Origin: Saccharospirillum sp. MSK14-1 | GTDB lineage: Bacteria > Pseudomonadota > Gammaproteobacteria > Pseudomonadales > Natronospirillaceae | NCBI RefSeq assembly: GCF_003054965.1 | Contig: NZ_MIES01000020.1 | Location: 106,508-170,507 of the forward strand | DNA length: 64,000 nucleotides | Direction: 5' to 3' | Shown: in pieces, positions 1-8,151 of the stretch | Position numbering within the stretch: the stretch's first letter is position 1 | Layout of the letters: every line of letters starts with the position of its first letter | Notes under the pieces: generated by a model | Databases searched by the model: none | The model's input: only the letters and a program-made list of their open reading frames with translations | Told to the model about the DNA's origin: nothing | Made by a program: the position numbers and the translations under genes

Positions 1-931
1 CACTCAGCTGTCACAAACCCTCGGCAGTCGTATCTTCACGCCCGAAGAGCTGCGTCAGTCCACCGGCAACAGCAGTCTGCGTCTGGGTGTTTTGAATCAT
101 GGCTGGCCGAGCATCGGCAGTTTGCGCGGCCAGTTTCTGGTGATGTTGACCGGCGGCCCGATCAGCCAGAAGAACCAGACCCAACGCGCCTACGTCGAAC
201 AGTTCGGTAGCCAGGCGCAGGCGTTGATCTGCCCGCAGGCGGAAGACCCGATCTACTTCGACGCCTACGGCAGTGCCAAGGATTTCAGCGGTTACGCAGC
301 CAATAACTGGGTGGTGTGTGGCAATACTGAAAACCTCAAGTACTGGTCACAAACGGTGGAAGCCTCGGCGCTGAATCGTCAGGTGATCAACCTCTGGTCG
401 TCCGATAATCACCACTTCGATGCCTATCACAACGCCTACATTGCGGTGGCGTCCGGTGCTTCGATGATCAGCCGTGAAACGCTCGACACTTACGGCAACC
501 GCCTCCCGCTGAACGGCGAACGCCGCTCCCTTCCCAACCGCTTCCGCTTGCAGGCCGAACACAGTGGTCAGTGCCTGGATGTCGAAGGCGCCAGCTACGC
601 CGACGGTGCTGACATTCACCAGTGGAACTGCCACGACGGTGTGAATCAGGTGTTCCGTTACAGCGATGAAACTCAGCTGCGCACCGTTGGCAACGAAGCC
701 TTTTGCTTCGACATCGACGGCGGTCAGTCGGTTGCCGGTAAAGGGCTGCATCTGTGGGATTGCGACGGTGGCGACAGCGAGAAATGGCGTCTGACCACCC
801 ATGGCGAACTGGTCGGCATGGGCAATCGCTGCGCCGCCGTACCGGGCAACAGCCAGCAAAACGGCACGCAGGCGGAACTGGCCAATTGCAGCGGCGGCGC
901 GAACCAGCGTTTCAACCTGCTGCCGTACTGA
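1..931 (+). CDS. PI-PLC-like phospholipase with C-terminal ricin-type lectin domain (5' truncated by window edge)
   Basis: The frame is open from base 2, so the gene begins outside the window; about 309 residues are visible. The N-terminal part carries the late strands of a calcium-dependent PI-PLC-C1-like barrel (GWPSIGSLRGQFLVMLTGG, preceded by FTPEELR), a family of secreted phosphodiesterases acting on phosphoinositides or related phosphodiesters. The last 130 residues are a ricin B-type beta-trefoil with repeated Q-x-W/F-like blocks (HQWNC, HLWDC, QRFNL) and paired cysteines, which normally binds carbohydrate. Export cannot be checked because the N-terminus is missing, but the lectin domain and cysteines argue for a secreted protein. 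It lies 105 bp before the ABC importer genes, which suggests that it releases a sugar- or inositol-containing product for uptake. The phospholipase assignment rests on recognised motifs only. Confidence 0.72.
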   Translation, partial: TQLSQTLGSRIFTPEELRQSTGNSSLRLGVLNHGWPSIGSLRGQFLVMLTGGPISQKNQTQRAYVEQFGSQAQALICPQAEDPIYFDAYGSAKDFSGYAANNWVVCGNTENLKYWSQTVEASALNRQVINLWSSDNHHFDAYHNAYIAVASGASMISRETLDTYGNRLPLNGERRSLPNRFRLQAEHSGQCLDVEGASYADGADIHQWNCHDGVNQVFRYSDETQLRTVGNEAFCFDIDGGQSVAGKGLHLWDCDGGDSEKWRLTTHGELVGMGNRCAAVPGNSQQNGTQAELANCSGGANQRFNLLPY

Positions 932-986
932 CGTTCATTAAAGCTTCACAGGGCTGTTACTGAACCGTCACAGCCCGCCCTTAGCG

Positions 987-1002
987 TTGCACACGTGTGC
1001 AA
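987..1002. promoter_or_regulatory. Palindromic operator, probable LacI-family site
   Basis: TTGCACACGTGTGCAA is a perfect 16-bp palindrome with a central CpG, the usual shape of a LacI/PurR-family operator. It sits 35 bp before the start codon of the binding-protein gene. A LacI-family regulator is encoded by the last gene of the same cluster (5082-6107), so local control of the transport operon is the simplest reading. Confidence 0.72.
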
Positions 1003-1036
1003 TTTCAAAACTGACTGACTCCCAACGGAGAACATC

Positions 1037-2245
1037 ATGAAACCTATCACTGCTTTTTCTACCACCCTGCTGGCTGGCGCCATGGCGCTGACCGGTGTGG
1101 TTCAAGCGGCCGATCTGGTCATCGCTGGCCGTGACGGCGGCTATGGCGACGCCTTGCAAGCCGGCGTCGACGCCTATGAAGCGGCGCATCCGGGCACCGA
1201 CATTGAACTGCTGAAACTGCCCTACGGCTCGCTCTATGAAAAACTGGTCATCGGCATGCGCGAAGGCGATTCCAGCTTCGATCTGGTGATGATCGACGAC
1301 ACCTGGGCGCCGGAATTTATGAGCAACAACTGGCTCGCCGCCTTGAACGAAGACGCCGTCAGCCAGGACTTCATTCCGTCGCTGACCGACATCTCCCGTT
1401 ACCCGGTCGGCCAAGGCCCGCTGTACTCGCTGCCGGTTGTAGGCAACGTGGCGATGTTCGCCTACCGCTCTGACTTGATGGACGAACCGCAAAGCTGGGA
1501 CGACGTTTTTCGCTCAGCCCAGAACCTGAAAACCAATGACCGCGCCGGTGTGGTTTTCCGTGGCACGCAAGGCAACCCCATCGTCACCGGCTTCTTGCCC
1601 ATGCTGTGGGCTTACGGCGGCCATATCGTCGATAAAGACGGCAACATTGCGCTGAACAGCCCGGCCACTGTCGAAGCGATTGAAGCCTTCGTCAGCCTGC
1701 GCGACGTTGCTCCGACGGGCGTTGAAGTCTACAACTCCGGCGAAGTGCGCGACGCCATCCAACAAGGCAAAGCCGCCATGGCCATTGAAGTCTGGCCGTC
1801 CTGGGTACCGTCGATGGACGACCCGGCAGTCAGCCAGGTGGTCGGTCAGGTCAACATCGTGCCGCCGCCGGGCCAGGTGAATGAATCGACACCGATGCTC
1901 GGCGTTTGGCAGATGGGCGTTTCCACTCACGCCGAACACGCGGATTTGGCCGAAGACTTCCTGGCGTTTTTCACCAGCGCCGACTTCCAGCGTCAGCTGA
2001 CGCTCGAAAAAGGCCTGCCGCCGACGCGCACCAGCGTTTATCTGGATGATGACGTCGTTGCGCAATACCGCTGGTACCCCAACCAACTCAACGCCCTGCG
2101 CCAAGGCACCGCCCGCCCACGCGTGCAGGACTGGCAGCAGCTGGAATCGATCCTCGGTGACTACCTGCAACTGGCTCTGCTGGGCCGCCTGAGCGCCGAA
2201 CAAGCGGCCGAGCAGGCGCATGAACGGATGGTGGCTTCGCGGTAA
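1037..2245 (+). CDS. Sugar-type ABC transporter periplasmic substrate-binding protein
   Basis: This 402-residue protein has a Sec signal peptide (about residues 1-24, ending VVQA) followed by an extracellular solute-binding protein family 1 fold. Visible features are VIAGRDGGYGDALQAG at the mature start, SFDLVMIDDTWAPEFM, and a late helix containing TSADFQRQLTLEKGLPPTR, all typical of maltose/glycerol-phosphate-type binding proteins. It would capture a sugar or sugar derivative in the periplasm and deliver it to the two permeases that follow. GGAGA lies six bases before the ATG. The neighbouring PI-PLC/lectin gene suggests a carbohydrate or polyol phosphodiester-derived ligand, but the sequence does not fix the substrate. 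Confidence 0.9.
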   Translation: MKPITAFSTTLLAGAMALTGVVQAADLVIAGRDGGYGDALQAGVDAYEAAHPGTDIELLKLPYGSLYEKLVIGMREGDSSFDLVMIDDTWAPEFMSNNWLAALNEDAVSQDFIPSLTDISRYPVGQGPLYSLPVVGNVAMFAYRSDLMDEPQSWDDVFRSAQNLKTNDRAGVVFRGTQGNPIVTGFLPMLWAYGGHIVDKDGNIALNSPATVEAIEAFVSLRDVAPTGVEVYNSGEVRDAIQQGKAAMAIEVWPSWVPSMDDPAVSQVVGQVNIVPPPGQVNESTPMLGVWQMGVSTHAEHADLAEDFLAFFTSADFQRQLTLEKGLPPTRTSVYLDDDVVAQYRWYPNQLNALRQGTARPRVQDWQQLESILGDYLQLALLGRLSAEQAAEQAHERMVASR

Positions 2246-2286
2246 ATAACCTCACCGCAACCGCACCACAACCTGAGGTGCGACGT

Positions 2287-2377
2287 CGGTACTGTTGATC
2301 GCGGGTAGTCCGAGGCATGGATGCCGAGGCCTAGGTCCCAGGGATGGGTTCACGCCGACCCGCGATCAACAGTACCG
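2287..2377. repeat. Long inverted repeat between binding-protein and permease genes
   Basis: Two perfect 20-bp arms (2287-2306 and 2358-2377) surround a 51-base centre that contains a smaller hairpin (GGCATGGATGCC). A transcript would fold into one long branched stem. Its place after the binding-protein gene and before the permeases resembles REP elements such as the one after malE, which protect upstream mRNA and lower downstream expression; that role is inferred. Confidence 0.8.
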
Positions 2378-2426
2378 GCGGCGCACCGCCTCACCCCCCA
2401 CAAAAACCCAAAAAAACAGGCCACCC

Positions 2427-3287
2427 ATGTTCCGATCCCACTGGCACCCTTTGTTGTTGCTGTCACCGGCGCTGGTGCTGCTGGCTTTGCTCACGCTCTA
2501 CCCCATCGGTTACAGCCTGATGCTGGCCTTCACCAACACCCAATACGGCGGCCCGATGACCTTCGTCGGCCTCGATAATTTCCGCGACTTATTCAGCGAC
2601 TGGTTTTTTAATCAGGCCACACGCAACACCATCGTTTTTACACTCGCCGCATCCCTCACCCAGGTCGGTTTAGGCTTGCTGTTAGCGCTGCTGTTTCATC
2701 AGCCGTTTCGCGGTCGTGCCTGGCTGTTGCCACTGTGTATTTACCCGATGATGTTATCGACGCTGGTGTGTTCATCCATCTGGAAGGCCTGGCTGCATTA
2801 CGATTTCGGCTGGCTGAACAACTTCTTCGACGTGCTCGGCATTGCCCGCGTCAGTTGGCTATCCGATCCGCAAACCGCACTCGCCGCCATCGTGCTGGTC
2901 GACACCTGGCAATGGACACCGCTGGCGTTCCTATTATTGCTCGCCGGTCTGCAAGCCATACCGCCCGACATCGAAGAAGCCGCCACGCTGGAAGGCGCAA
3001 CGTCCTGGCAACGTTTCTGGCATGTACGGCTGCCGTTAGTACGCGCGCCGCTGTTTTTAGCGCTGCTGTTGCGGTCCATCGACGCCTTTAAATTGTTCGA
3101 CAAAAACTACGTCTTAACCGGTGGTGGCCCGGCGTATTCCACCGAGACGTTATCGCTGCTTGCCTATAAACAAGGCTTTAAATTTTTTCACCTGGGTACC
3201 GCCAGCGCTATCGCCGTCGTGATGCTGATCATCGCTTTGGTGTTGAGTCTGGCCTATGCCTGGCAAGTGATGCGGAGACCGCATTAA
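2427..3287 (+). CDS. Sugar ABC transporter permease, MalF/UgpA type
   Basis: This is a 286-residue inner-membrane protein with six predicted transmembrane segments. The binding-protein-dependent permease EAA loop is visible as EEAATLEGATSWQRFWHVRLP, which contacts the ATPase. The ATG at 2427 was chosen because it begins just before the first membrane segment (MFRSHWHPLLLLSPALVLL); longer reading frames run back into the inverted repeat. The stop overlaps the start of the next permease (TAATG), so the two are translationally coupled. It should form the translocation pore with the next gene product. No ATPase gene is visible in this cluster. Confidence 0.92.
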   Translation: MFRSHWHPLLLLSPALVLLALLTLYPIGYSLMLAFTNTQYGGPMTFVGLDNFRDLFSDWFFNQATRNTIVFTLAASLTQVGLGLLLALLFHQPFRGRAWLLPLCIYPMMLSTLVCSSIWKAWLHYDFGWLNNFFDVLGIARVSWLSDPQTALAAIVLVDTWQWTPLAFLLLLAGLQAIPPDIEEAATLEGATSWQRFWHVRLPLVRAPLFLALLLRSIDAFKLFDKNYVLTGGGPAYSTETLSLLAYKQGFKFFHLGTASAIAVVMLIIALVLSLAYAWQVMRRPH

Positions 3288-4099
3288 TGACTCGTTTGCT
3301 TCGCCCGCTCGGCGTTACCTTAGCGGTGCTGTTTTTCACCTTGCCAACGCTGTGGATGCTCGGCACCGCCTTCAAACCGGCGGCTGAATACATTGGCACC
3401 AGTCTGGTTTTCTGGCCGAGTCAGCCGACTTTTTCTCACTTTATTCAGTTGTTTGATGAAGGTGTATTACGGCGTTTATTCAATACACTGGTAGTTTCGA
3501 TTGGCACCACAGCGGTATCACTGAGCGTCGGTTTTATTTCCGCTTATGCACTGGTTCGGTACCGCTTCCCGGCCAGGCTCGACCATGCGTTTTTATTGCT
3601 GGTTTTGTTGATTAAAACCCTGCCACCGATCGTCGTTGCCATTCCGCTGTATCGTGTACTGAATGCGCTGAATTTACTCGACTCGCATTTAGGTTTAATG
3701 CTCAGTTATCAGGTGTATACCCTGCCGTTTTGCATCTGGATGCTGCTCAGTTTTGTACGCCAGATTCCGATTGATTTAGAAGAAGCCGCCTCACTGGAAG
3801 GCGCGGGTTTAGTGCAACGCTTACTGCGCGTCGTCGTACCGTTGGCAGCACCCGGTCTGGTCGCAACATTGATCTTCGCCATGCTGCTAGCGTGGAATGA
3901 ATTTCTGTTCGCGCTGTTGTTTATTCAGACACCGAGCCAATTCACCTTACCGTTATACATCGCCACCTTCACCACCGAAAACCAAACTTTTTGGGGGCCG
4001 CTTATGGCGATTGGTGCGCTCAGTTCGTTGCCGGTTTTATTGTTGGCGGGGTATCTGCAAAAACATTTATTGCGTGGCTTTGCGATGAGTCCGCAGTGA
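3287..4099 (+). CDS. Sugar ABC transporter permease, MalG/UgpE type
   Basis: This 270-residue inner-membrane permease has six predicted transmembrane segments and the conserved EEAASLEGAGLVQRLLRVVVP coupling loop near residue 165. It starts inside the stop codon of the preceding permease. The family forms a heterodimeric pore with the MalF-like partner and is driven by a MalK/UgpC-type ATPase, which must be encoded elsewhere or upstream of the window. The gene is followed by a second long inverted repeat before the metallo-hydrolase gene. Confidence 0.92.
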   Translation: MTRLLRPLGVTLAVLFFTLPTLWMLGTAFKPAAEYIGTSLVFWPSQPTFSHFIQLFDEGVLRRLFNTLVVSIGTTAVSLSVGFISAYALVRYRFPARLDHAFLLLVLLIKTLPPIVVAIPLYRVLNALNLLDSHLGLMLSYQVYTLPFCIWMLLSFVRQIPIDLEEAASLEGAGLVQRLLRVVVPLAAPGLVATLIFAMLLAWNEFLFALLFIQTPSQFTLPLYIATFTTENQTFWGPLMAIGALSSLPVLLLAGYLQKHLLRGFAMSPQ

Positions 4100-4110
4100 A
4101 CGGTAAGTAA

Positions 4111-4141
4111 CACCGAGATCCCGGCTCAAGGTCGGGATGAC
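4111..4141. repeat. Short intergenic hairpin, REP-like
   Basis: GATCCCGGCTCAAGGTCGGGATGAC folds into a short stem (ATCCCG paired with CGGGAT). Closely similar strings are common dispersed intergenic hairpins in proteobacterial genomes. It lies just after the second permease gene and lacks the T-run of an intrinsic terminator. Confidence 0.45.
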
Positions 4142-4163
4142 AATGTCGGCACAAAACGAGTGA

Positions 4164-4283
4164 TTGCTGACGGCTTGGCTTTCGGCAGGCGTCGGTCGCC
4201 AGGGTGGTCCGACACATCGGGGGCGGCCATCGACTTATACAGATGTACTTACAGCATACTGCCGAAAGCCAAGCCGTCAGTAA
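4164..4283. repeat. Second long inverted repeat, between permease and MBL genes
   Basis: Perfect 22-bp arms at 4167-4188 and 4259-4280 can be extended by a G-U and two A-U pairs. They enclose about 70 bases with an internal GTCGG/CCGAC stem. The architecture matches the repeat at 2287-2377, but the arm sequence differs, so these are two independent structures and not copies of one element. Confidence 0.8.
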
Positions 4284-4314
4284 GCACGTACGCAGGCACA
4301 AACAAGGAAATAGA

Positions 4315-5085
4315 ATGAAGATCGACGTTATCGGCGTGGGCGCCGCTTACGAACCTAAGGGCGTTAATGCGTCGTTATTATTGGAAGAAGAGGGCTTTCA
4401 ATGTTTGATCGACTGCGGGCCGACCGTGCCACCGGCATTATGGCGACGCAAGCTTGACCCGGAAGCGATATCAGCGCTCTATTTTACGCATTGTCATCCC
4501 GATCATTGCCTGGGGCTAACGACGCTGATCAACCACTGGCAACATTGCCAGCGCAAACGACCGCTGCTGATTGTCGCCCAGCGCGCGCAGTGGGCCCGGC
4601 TGCAAAATCTCAGTTATTTTGGTCACTGGCCAGACGACGACCCGGGGTTTTCCATACAGTGGGTCGACAGTGCCGACCTCGATGCGCTCGGTCCGTGGCG
4701 GATGGCCACCGCGACCAGCCGGCACTCGGTGCCAAACCGGTCATTGTGGTTGCGCGGTGCCCAAGGCAGTTTGTTTTACAGTGGCGATGGTCGTCCCAGC
4801 CGACACAACAAAAGCCTGCTCGCCAACGCCGATATTGTGTTTCAGGAATGTGAAGTCAGTCAGGCACTCTCGCGGTTATCGCATCACGGCGATTGGCCGC
4901 TGTGTCAGGAACTGGAGCGCAAAACCGGCAGCCTGTTGTGCCCGTACCACATTGGTCCCGATCATCAGACACAGATCCGCCAGGAAGCCACGGCCATGAC
5001 CGACATTTATGTACCGCGCGACGGCGATTGCCTGCGTCTTAAAGGGGGCCGCTGGCAGATTGAAAACTCGGGGAGTCAGCCTTGA
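4315..5085 (+). CDS. MBL-fold metallo-hydrolase, RNase Z/PhnP-like
   Basis: This 256-residue protein has a metallo-beta-lactamase fold. The metal-binding motif THCHPDHCLGL is near residue 60, ASRHS and SGDGRPS follow, and LCPYHIGP supplies a late histidine. The layout resembles the RNase Z/PhnP branch, whose members are zinc or manganese phosphodiesterases. Its position in a cluster with a PI-PLC-like protein makes a cytoplasmic phosphodiesterase acting on the imported compound attractive, but this is inference. AAGGAAA lies six bases before the ATG, which sets the start just beyond the inverted repeat. No signal peptide is seen. Confidence 0.8.
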   Translation: MKIDVIGVGAAYEPKGVNASLLLEEEGFQCLIDCGPTVPPALWRRKLDPEAISALYFTHCHPDHCLGLTTLINHWQHCQRKRPLLIVAQRAQWARLQNLSYFGHWPDDDPGFSIQWVDSADLDALGPWRMATATSRHSVPNRSLWLRGAQGSLFYSGDGRPSRHNKSLLANADIVFQECEVSQALSRLSHHGDWPLCQELERKTGSLLCPYHIGPDHQTQIRQEATAMTDIYVPRDGDCLRLKGGRWQIENSGSQP

Positions 5086-6107
5086 AAACATCCGCGGACC
5101 AACGCCCACGCACCGTCACCGCCTCGGATGTCGCACGCCGCGCCGGCGTCTCCCGATCGGCCGTCTCGCGCGCCTTCACCCCCGAAGCGAGTATTCACCC
5201 CCGCACCCGCGAACAGGTGTTGGCGGTGGCTCGCGAACTCGGTTACCGGCCCAATGCCTTGGCGCGTTCCCTGGTGAAATCGAAACAGGGACCCTCGTCA
5301 GGATTAATTGCCGTGGTGATGGGTGAATTCGACAATCCTTTCCAGCCGCATTTTTTCAGCCAGTTAACGCAAGCGCTGCAAGCGCAAGGGCGGGTCGCCA
5401 TGTTGGTGATGCCCGATGCCCAGGGCAGCCTGGATGACGCTTTGGAACGACTGATTGCCTATCAGGTTGAAGGCGCCATCATCGCCGCCGGTTCACTGTC
5501 ACCCGAAGCCACCAATGCCTTTCTGGCGCTGGGTACGCCGGCGGTGTTGCTGGGCCGAGAAGACCCACGCGGGCGGGTGTCGGCGATTCTCACCGATAAC
5601 CGCGCCGTCGGTGAACGCGCCGCCGATTACCTGCTCCGTCAACAGCGAAAAGCACCGGCGTTTATCGGCGGCCGCGCCGACGGGCAAGCCTCACATGAAC
5701 GCCAACAGGGGTTTATCGAGACACTGAGCCGAACAGGTTTCAACACGGTTCCTTGTTTGAGCAACCCTGACTACAGCTATGCCAGTGGTTATCGCGCCGC
5801 CCAACAATTGCTGCGCGATCACCCCGACACCGACGCCCTGTTTTGCGCCTGCGATGCACTGGCACTCGGTGCCATGGATGCCTTGCGTGCGGCGGGAAAA
5901 ACCAGCCCGGAACAGTTCAGTTTGATCGGCTGTGATGACGTACCGCAGGCGGCCTGGCCGGGCTACCAGCTGACCACGCTGGCGCAACCGGTGCAGCAAT
6001 TGGTGACTCAGGCACTGGATCACCTGATCACCTCCATTGCCAGCCAGCGCACCGACTCGCCGGAAGTGCTGCGGCTGACGCCGGAGTTTGTACAACGCCA
6101 AAGCTGA
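5082..6107 (+). CDS. LacI/GalR-family transcriptional regulator
   Basis: This 341-residue protein has an N-terminal LacI helix-turn-helix and hinge (VTASDVARRAGVSRSAVSRAF, then YRPNALARSL) and a periplasmic-binding-protein-like effector domain (GLIAVVMGEFDNPF, SLIGCDDVPQAAWPGYQLTT). It starts with TTG inside the preceding stop (TTGA overlap), with GGGGAG about eight bases upstream, so it is translationally coupled to the metallo-hydrolase. It is the probable repressor of its own operon through the palindrome at 987-1002. The effector is probably the imported sugar or a product of it. Confidence 0.93.
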   Translation: MKTSADQRPRTVTASDVARRAGVSRSAVSRAFTPEASIHPRTREQVLAVARELGYRPNALARSLVKSKQGPSSGLIAVVMGEFDNPFQPHFFSQLTQALQAQGRVAMLVMPDAQGSLDDALERLIAYQVEGAIIAAGSLSPEATNAFLALGTPAVLLGREDPRGRVSAILTDNRAVGERAADYLLRQQRKAPAFIGGRADGQASHERQQGFIETLSRTGFNTVPCLSNPDYSYASGYRAAQQLLRDHPDTDALFCACDALALGAMDALRAAGKTSPEQFSLIGCDDVPQAAWPGYQLTTLAQPVQQLVTQALDHLITSIASQRTDSPEVLRLTPEFVQRQS

Positions 6108-6113
6108 AGTGAC

Positions 6114-6551
6114 TCAGTGATGGGCAGGAGGGTGCAGTCGTAATACCGGCTCGCCGTTGCCACGGGTTTGTTCCGTTACGCCCTGGTGATTGATGGTGGC
6201 GGTCAGTCGGCGCCGAATACTCGAAAACCGCGACGACGTGACCACATCCATTGCCTGCTCCAACTGCAATTGAACGCGCCAAAAACCCAGCCGCTCCGGC
6301 TGAACGGACCGCACCGAGGCGCGAAACGTCTGGCCCGAATAACAGCCCGTCACCGTACTGCCAGCAACAACCGGTGACTGCTGTTTGTTCAGCTGCGCGC
6401 TGAGCGTATTCCAGTCGCGATAGCCATAATTATGGGCGATTAATTCCAGCGACTGACTGTGGCTGACGGCCACGCCCTGCTCAGCCATCAACTGACGCAA
6501 GCGTTTCGCCTGCGCCTTATTTTCCGCCAGCGTCGGCAAGGGTTCGTTCAT
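6114..6551 (-). CDS. Small glyoxalase-superfamily-related protein
   Basis: This 145-residue cytoplasmic protein has an N-terminal region (AKRLRQLMAEQGVAVSHSQ, then LIAHNYGYRDWNTLSAQL) that matches the domain annotated in many proteobacteria as a glyoxalase superfamily protein. The second half (GCYSGQTFRASVRSV) resembles the small beta domain that follows in those proteins. The biochemical role is not established. Its start overlaps the stop of the upstream MATE gene by four bases (ATGA), so both are expected in one transcript. Confidence 0.62.
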   Translation of the reverse strand: MNEPLPTLAENKAQAKRLRQLMAEQGVAVSHSQSLELIAHNYGYRDWNTLSAQLNKQQSPVVAGSTVTGCYSGQTFRASVRSVQPERLGFWRVQLQLEQAMDVVTSSRFSSIRRRLTATINHQGVTEQTRGNGEPVLRLHPPAHH

Positions 6552-7975
6552 AACCGACTGGCCTGAAACACACCCCGGCGCAGACCCAGCCGGCGTTCAG
6601 TCTGCGCGAGCACCACCAGGGCGATCACCAACATCGAGCCTTCGGCAGTGGGCATTGCCAGCCAGATGCCACGTTCACCGAGCAGTAACGGCAACATCAG
6701 CAATAGTGGCAGGGTCAGCAAGTATGGCCGCGTCAAACTGAACAGAGCGGCGCGTGTGGCGTCGCCGAGCGACTGAAAATAAGCGCCCAGCATCAGCATC
6801 GGGCCGGAGAGAAAATACAACGCCACCATCACCGGCAAAATGCGTGCAACTTCCGCGACAACAAGCGGATCATCGACGAATAACCGACCGATCGGTGCGG
6901 CGAAAAACACCAGCGTTAATTCGACCAGCACGCCATAACAAAGCGCTACGCTTAAGCCCAGCCGCAAGGCATCATCGCTGCGCTGCCACAACTGAGCGCC
7001 ATGATTGTGACCACAGATGGTTTGTAAGGCGTGCGACAACCCCAGCATCGGCATAAAGCACAGCGTCATTAAGCGAGTGACGATGCCGTACGCCGATACC
7101 GTGGCGGCATAATTCGGCGTGTCCTGCGCATTCAACGACGCAATGATGGTCGCTGAAATCAGCGCCATGCCAAAAAAAGACAGACTCGATGGCGCCCCGA
7201 GCTTGAGAATATCGCGCCAACGGTGCAGCCATTCGTCCAGGCGCTGAAAACCGGCGTGCCATTGCCATTGCAGCCGGGTACCGCCGCGTAAGCGCAAGCC
7301 AAAAATCAACAGTAACGCCAAGCACTGAGCCGCCGCGGTGCCGTATGCCGAGCCGGCCACACCCAACTCAAACACAACAATCAACACGAAGTTGAACAGC
7401 ATGTTCGACAGCGTCACCACCAGCCCCATCATCGCCATCCAGCCGGCACGGCCTTCGTTTCGCAGAGCATCGCCCTGCACACCGAGGCTGAACATGAGCG
7501 GAGACGTGAACACGATGATGCGCAAATAGATCTGCGCCATCTGCGACAGTTCCGTCCGGCCCTGGGCGGCGGCCTGGGTAAAGCTGCCACCCCAGAGCAG
7601 ATAGAGCGCCATCAGCACCAGGCTGGTCAGCAGCGCCAACCCTTGGGCGGCCACAAAAACACCCTGCGCCTGTTCGGTACGGCCGGCGCCTAAATGCCGG
7701 GCCAACAGGCTCGACATACCGGCCGAAATCAGCGTCGACAAGGCCACCATCAACATAAAGGCCGGGAACACCAGGGTAACGGCGCCCAGCGCATCCGCGC
7801 CGACAAAGACACCGAGAAACCAAGCATCCACCACCGTCAGCAGGCCATTCATGAGCATGATGGCGATGATCGGCAGGGCAGTTCGGGCAAAGAGGGACGT
7901 CAGGTCGTCGTGCAAAAACGACGCACCGGAACGAGCATTGGAAGCGGTCACGGCAGTTACTCCACGCGCTGGCAT
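6548..7975 (-). CDS. MATE-family multidrug/toxin efflux transporter
   Basis: This 475-residue inner-membrane protein has about 12 predicted transmembrane segments in two homologous halves. MATE hallmarks include an N-terminal PIIAIMLMNGLLTVVDAWFLG segment, the LGAVTLVFP loop, and GLSHALQTICGHNHGAQLW between the halves. The family exports cationic drugs or metabolites using a sodium or proton gradient. The partner gene is a four-base-overlapping glyoxalase-like protein. No clear ribosome binding site precedes the ATG at 7975, so the start may lie slightly further in. Confidence 0.92.
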   Translation of the reverse strand: MPARGVTAVTASNARSGASFLHDDLTSLFARTALPIIAIMLMNGLLTVVDAWFLGVFVGADALGAVTLVFPAFMLMVALSTLISAGMSSLLARHLGAGRTEQAQGVFVAAQGLALLTSLVLMALYLLWGGSFTQAAAQGRTELSQMAQIYLRIIVFTSPLMFSLGVQGDALRNEGRAGWMAMMGLVVTLSNMLFNFVLIVVFELGVAGSAYGTAAAQCLALLLIFGLRLRGGTRLQWQWHAGFQRLDEWLHRWRDILKLGAPSSLSFFGMALISATIIASLNAQDTPNYAATVSAYGIVTRLMTLCFMPMLGLSHALQTICGHNHGAQLWQRSDDALRLGLSVALCYGVLVELTLVFFAAPIGRLFVDDPLVVAEVARILPVMVALYFLSGPMLMLGAYFQSLGDATRAALFSLTRPYLLTLPLLLMLPLLLGERGIWLAMPTAEGSMLVIALVVLAQTERRLGLRRGVFQASRL

Positions 7976-8151
7976 TCTGTGTTCGTAAACAGGAGAGATG
8001 GGGCTCGCGTTACCACCTTCGCGAACAGAATGCGCAGGGGGAGGAACATCGAAGAAGGCAGAACTTCACCAGAGCGTTAACGCCTGCGAGCGGCCGGTGT
8101 CTGCAACCGAAGCGCTACCTTAGGCAGCGGCTGCGGCGCTGTCAATGCGGA

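Noticed and set aside
2287..2377. Possible integron attC-like site, because GTTGATC occurs in the arm.
   Set aside because: The partner RYYYAAC core does not fit and there is no integron integrase or cassette array.
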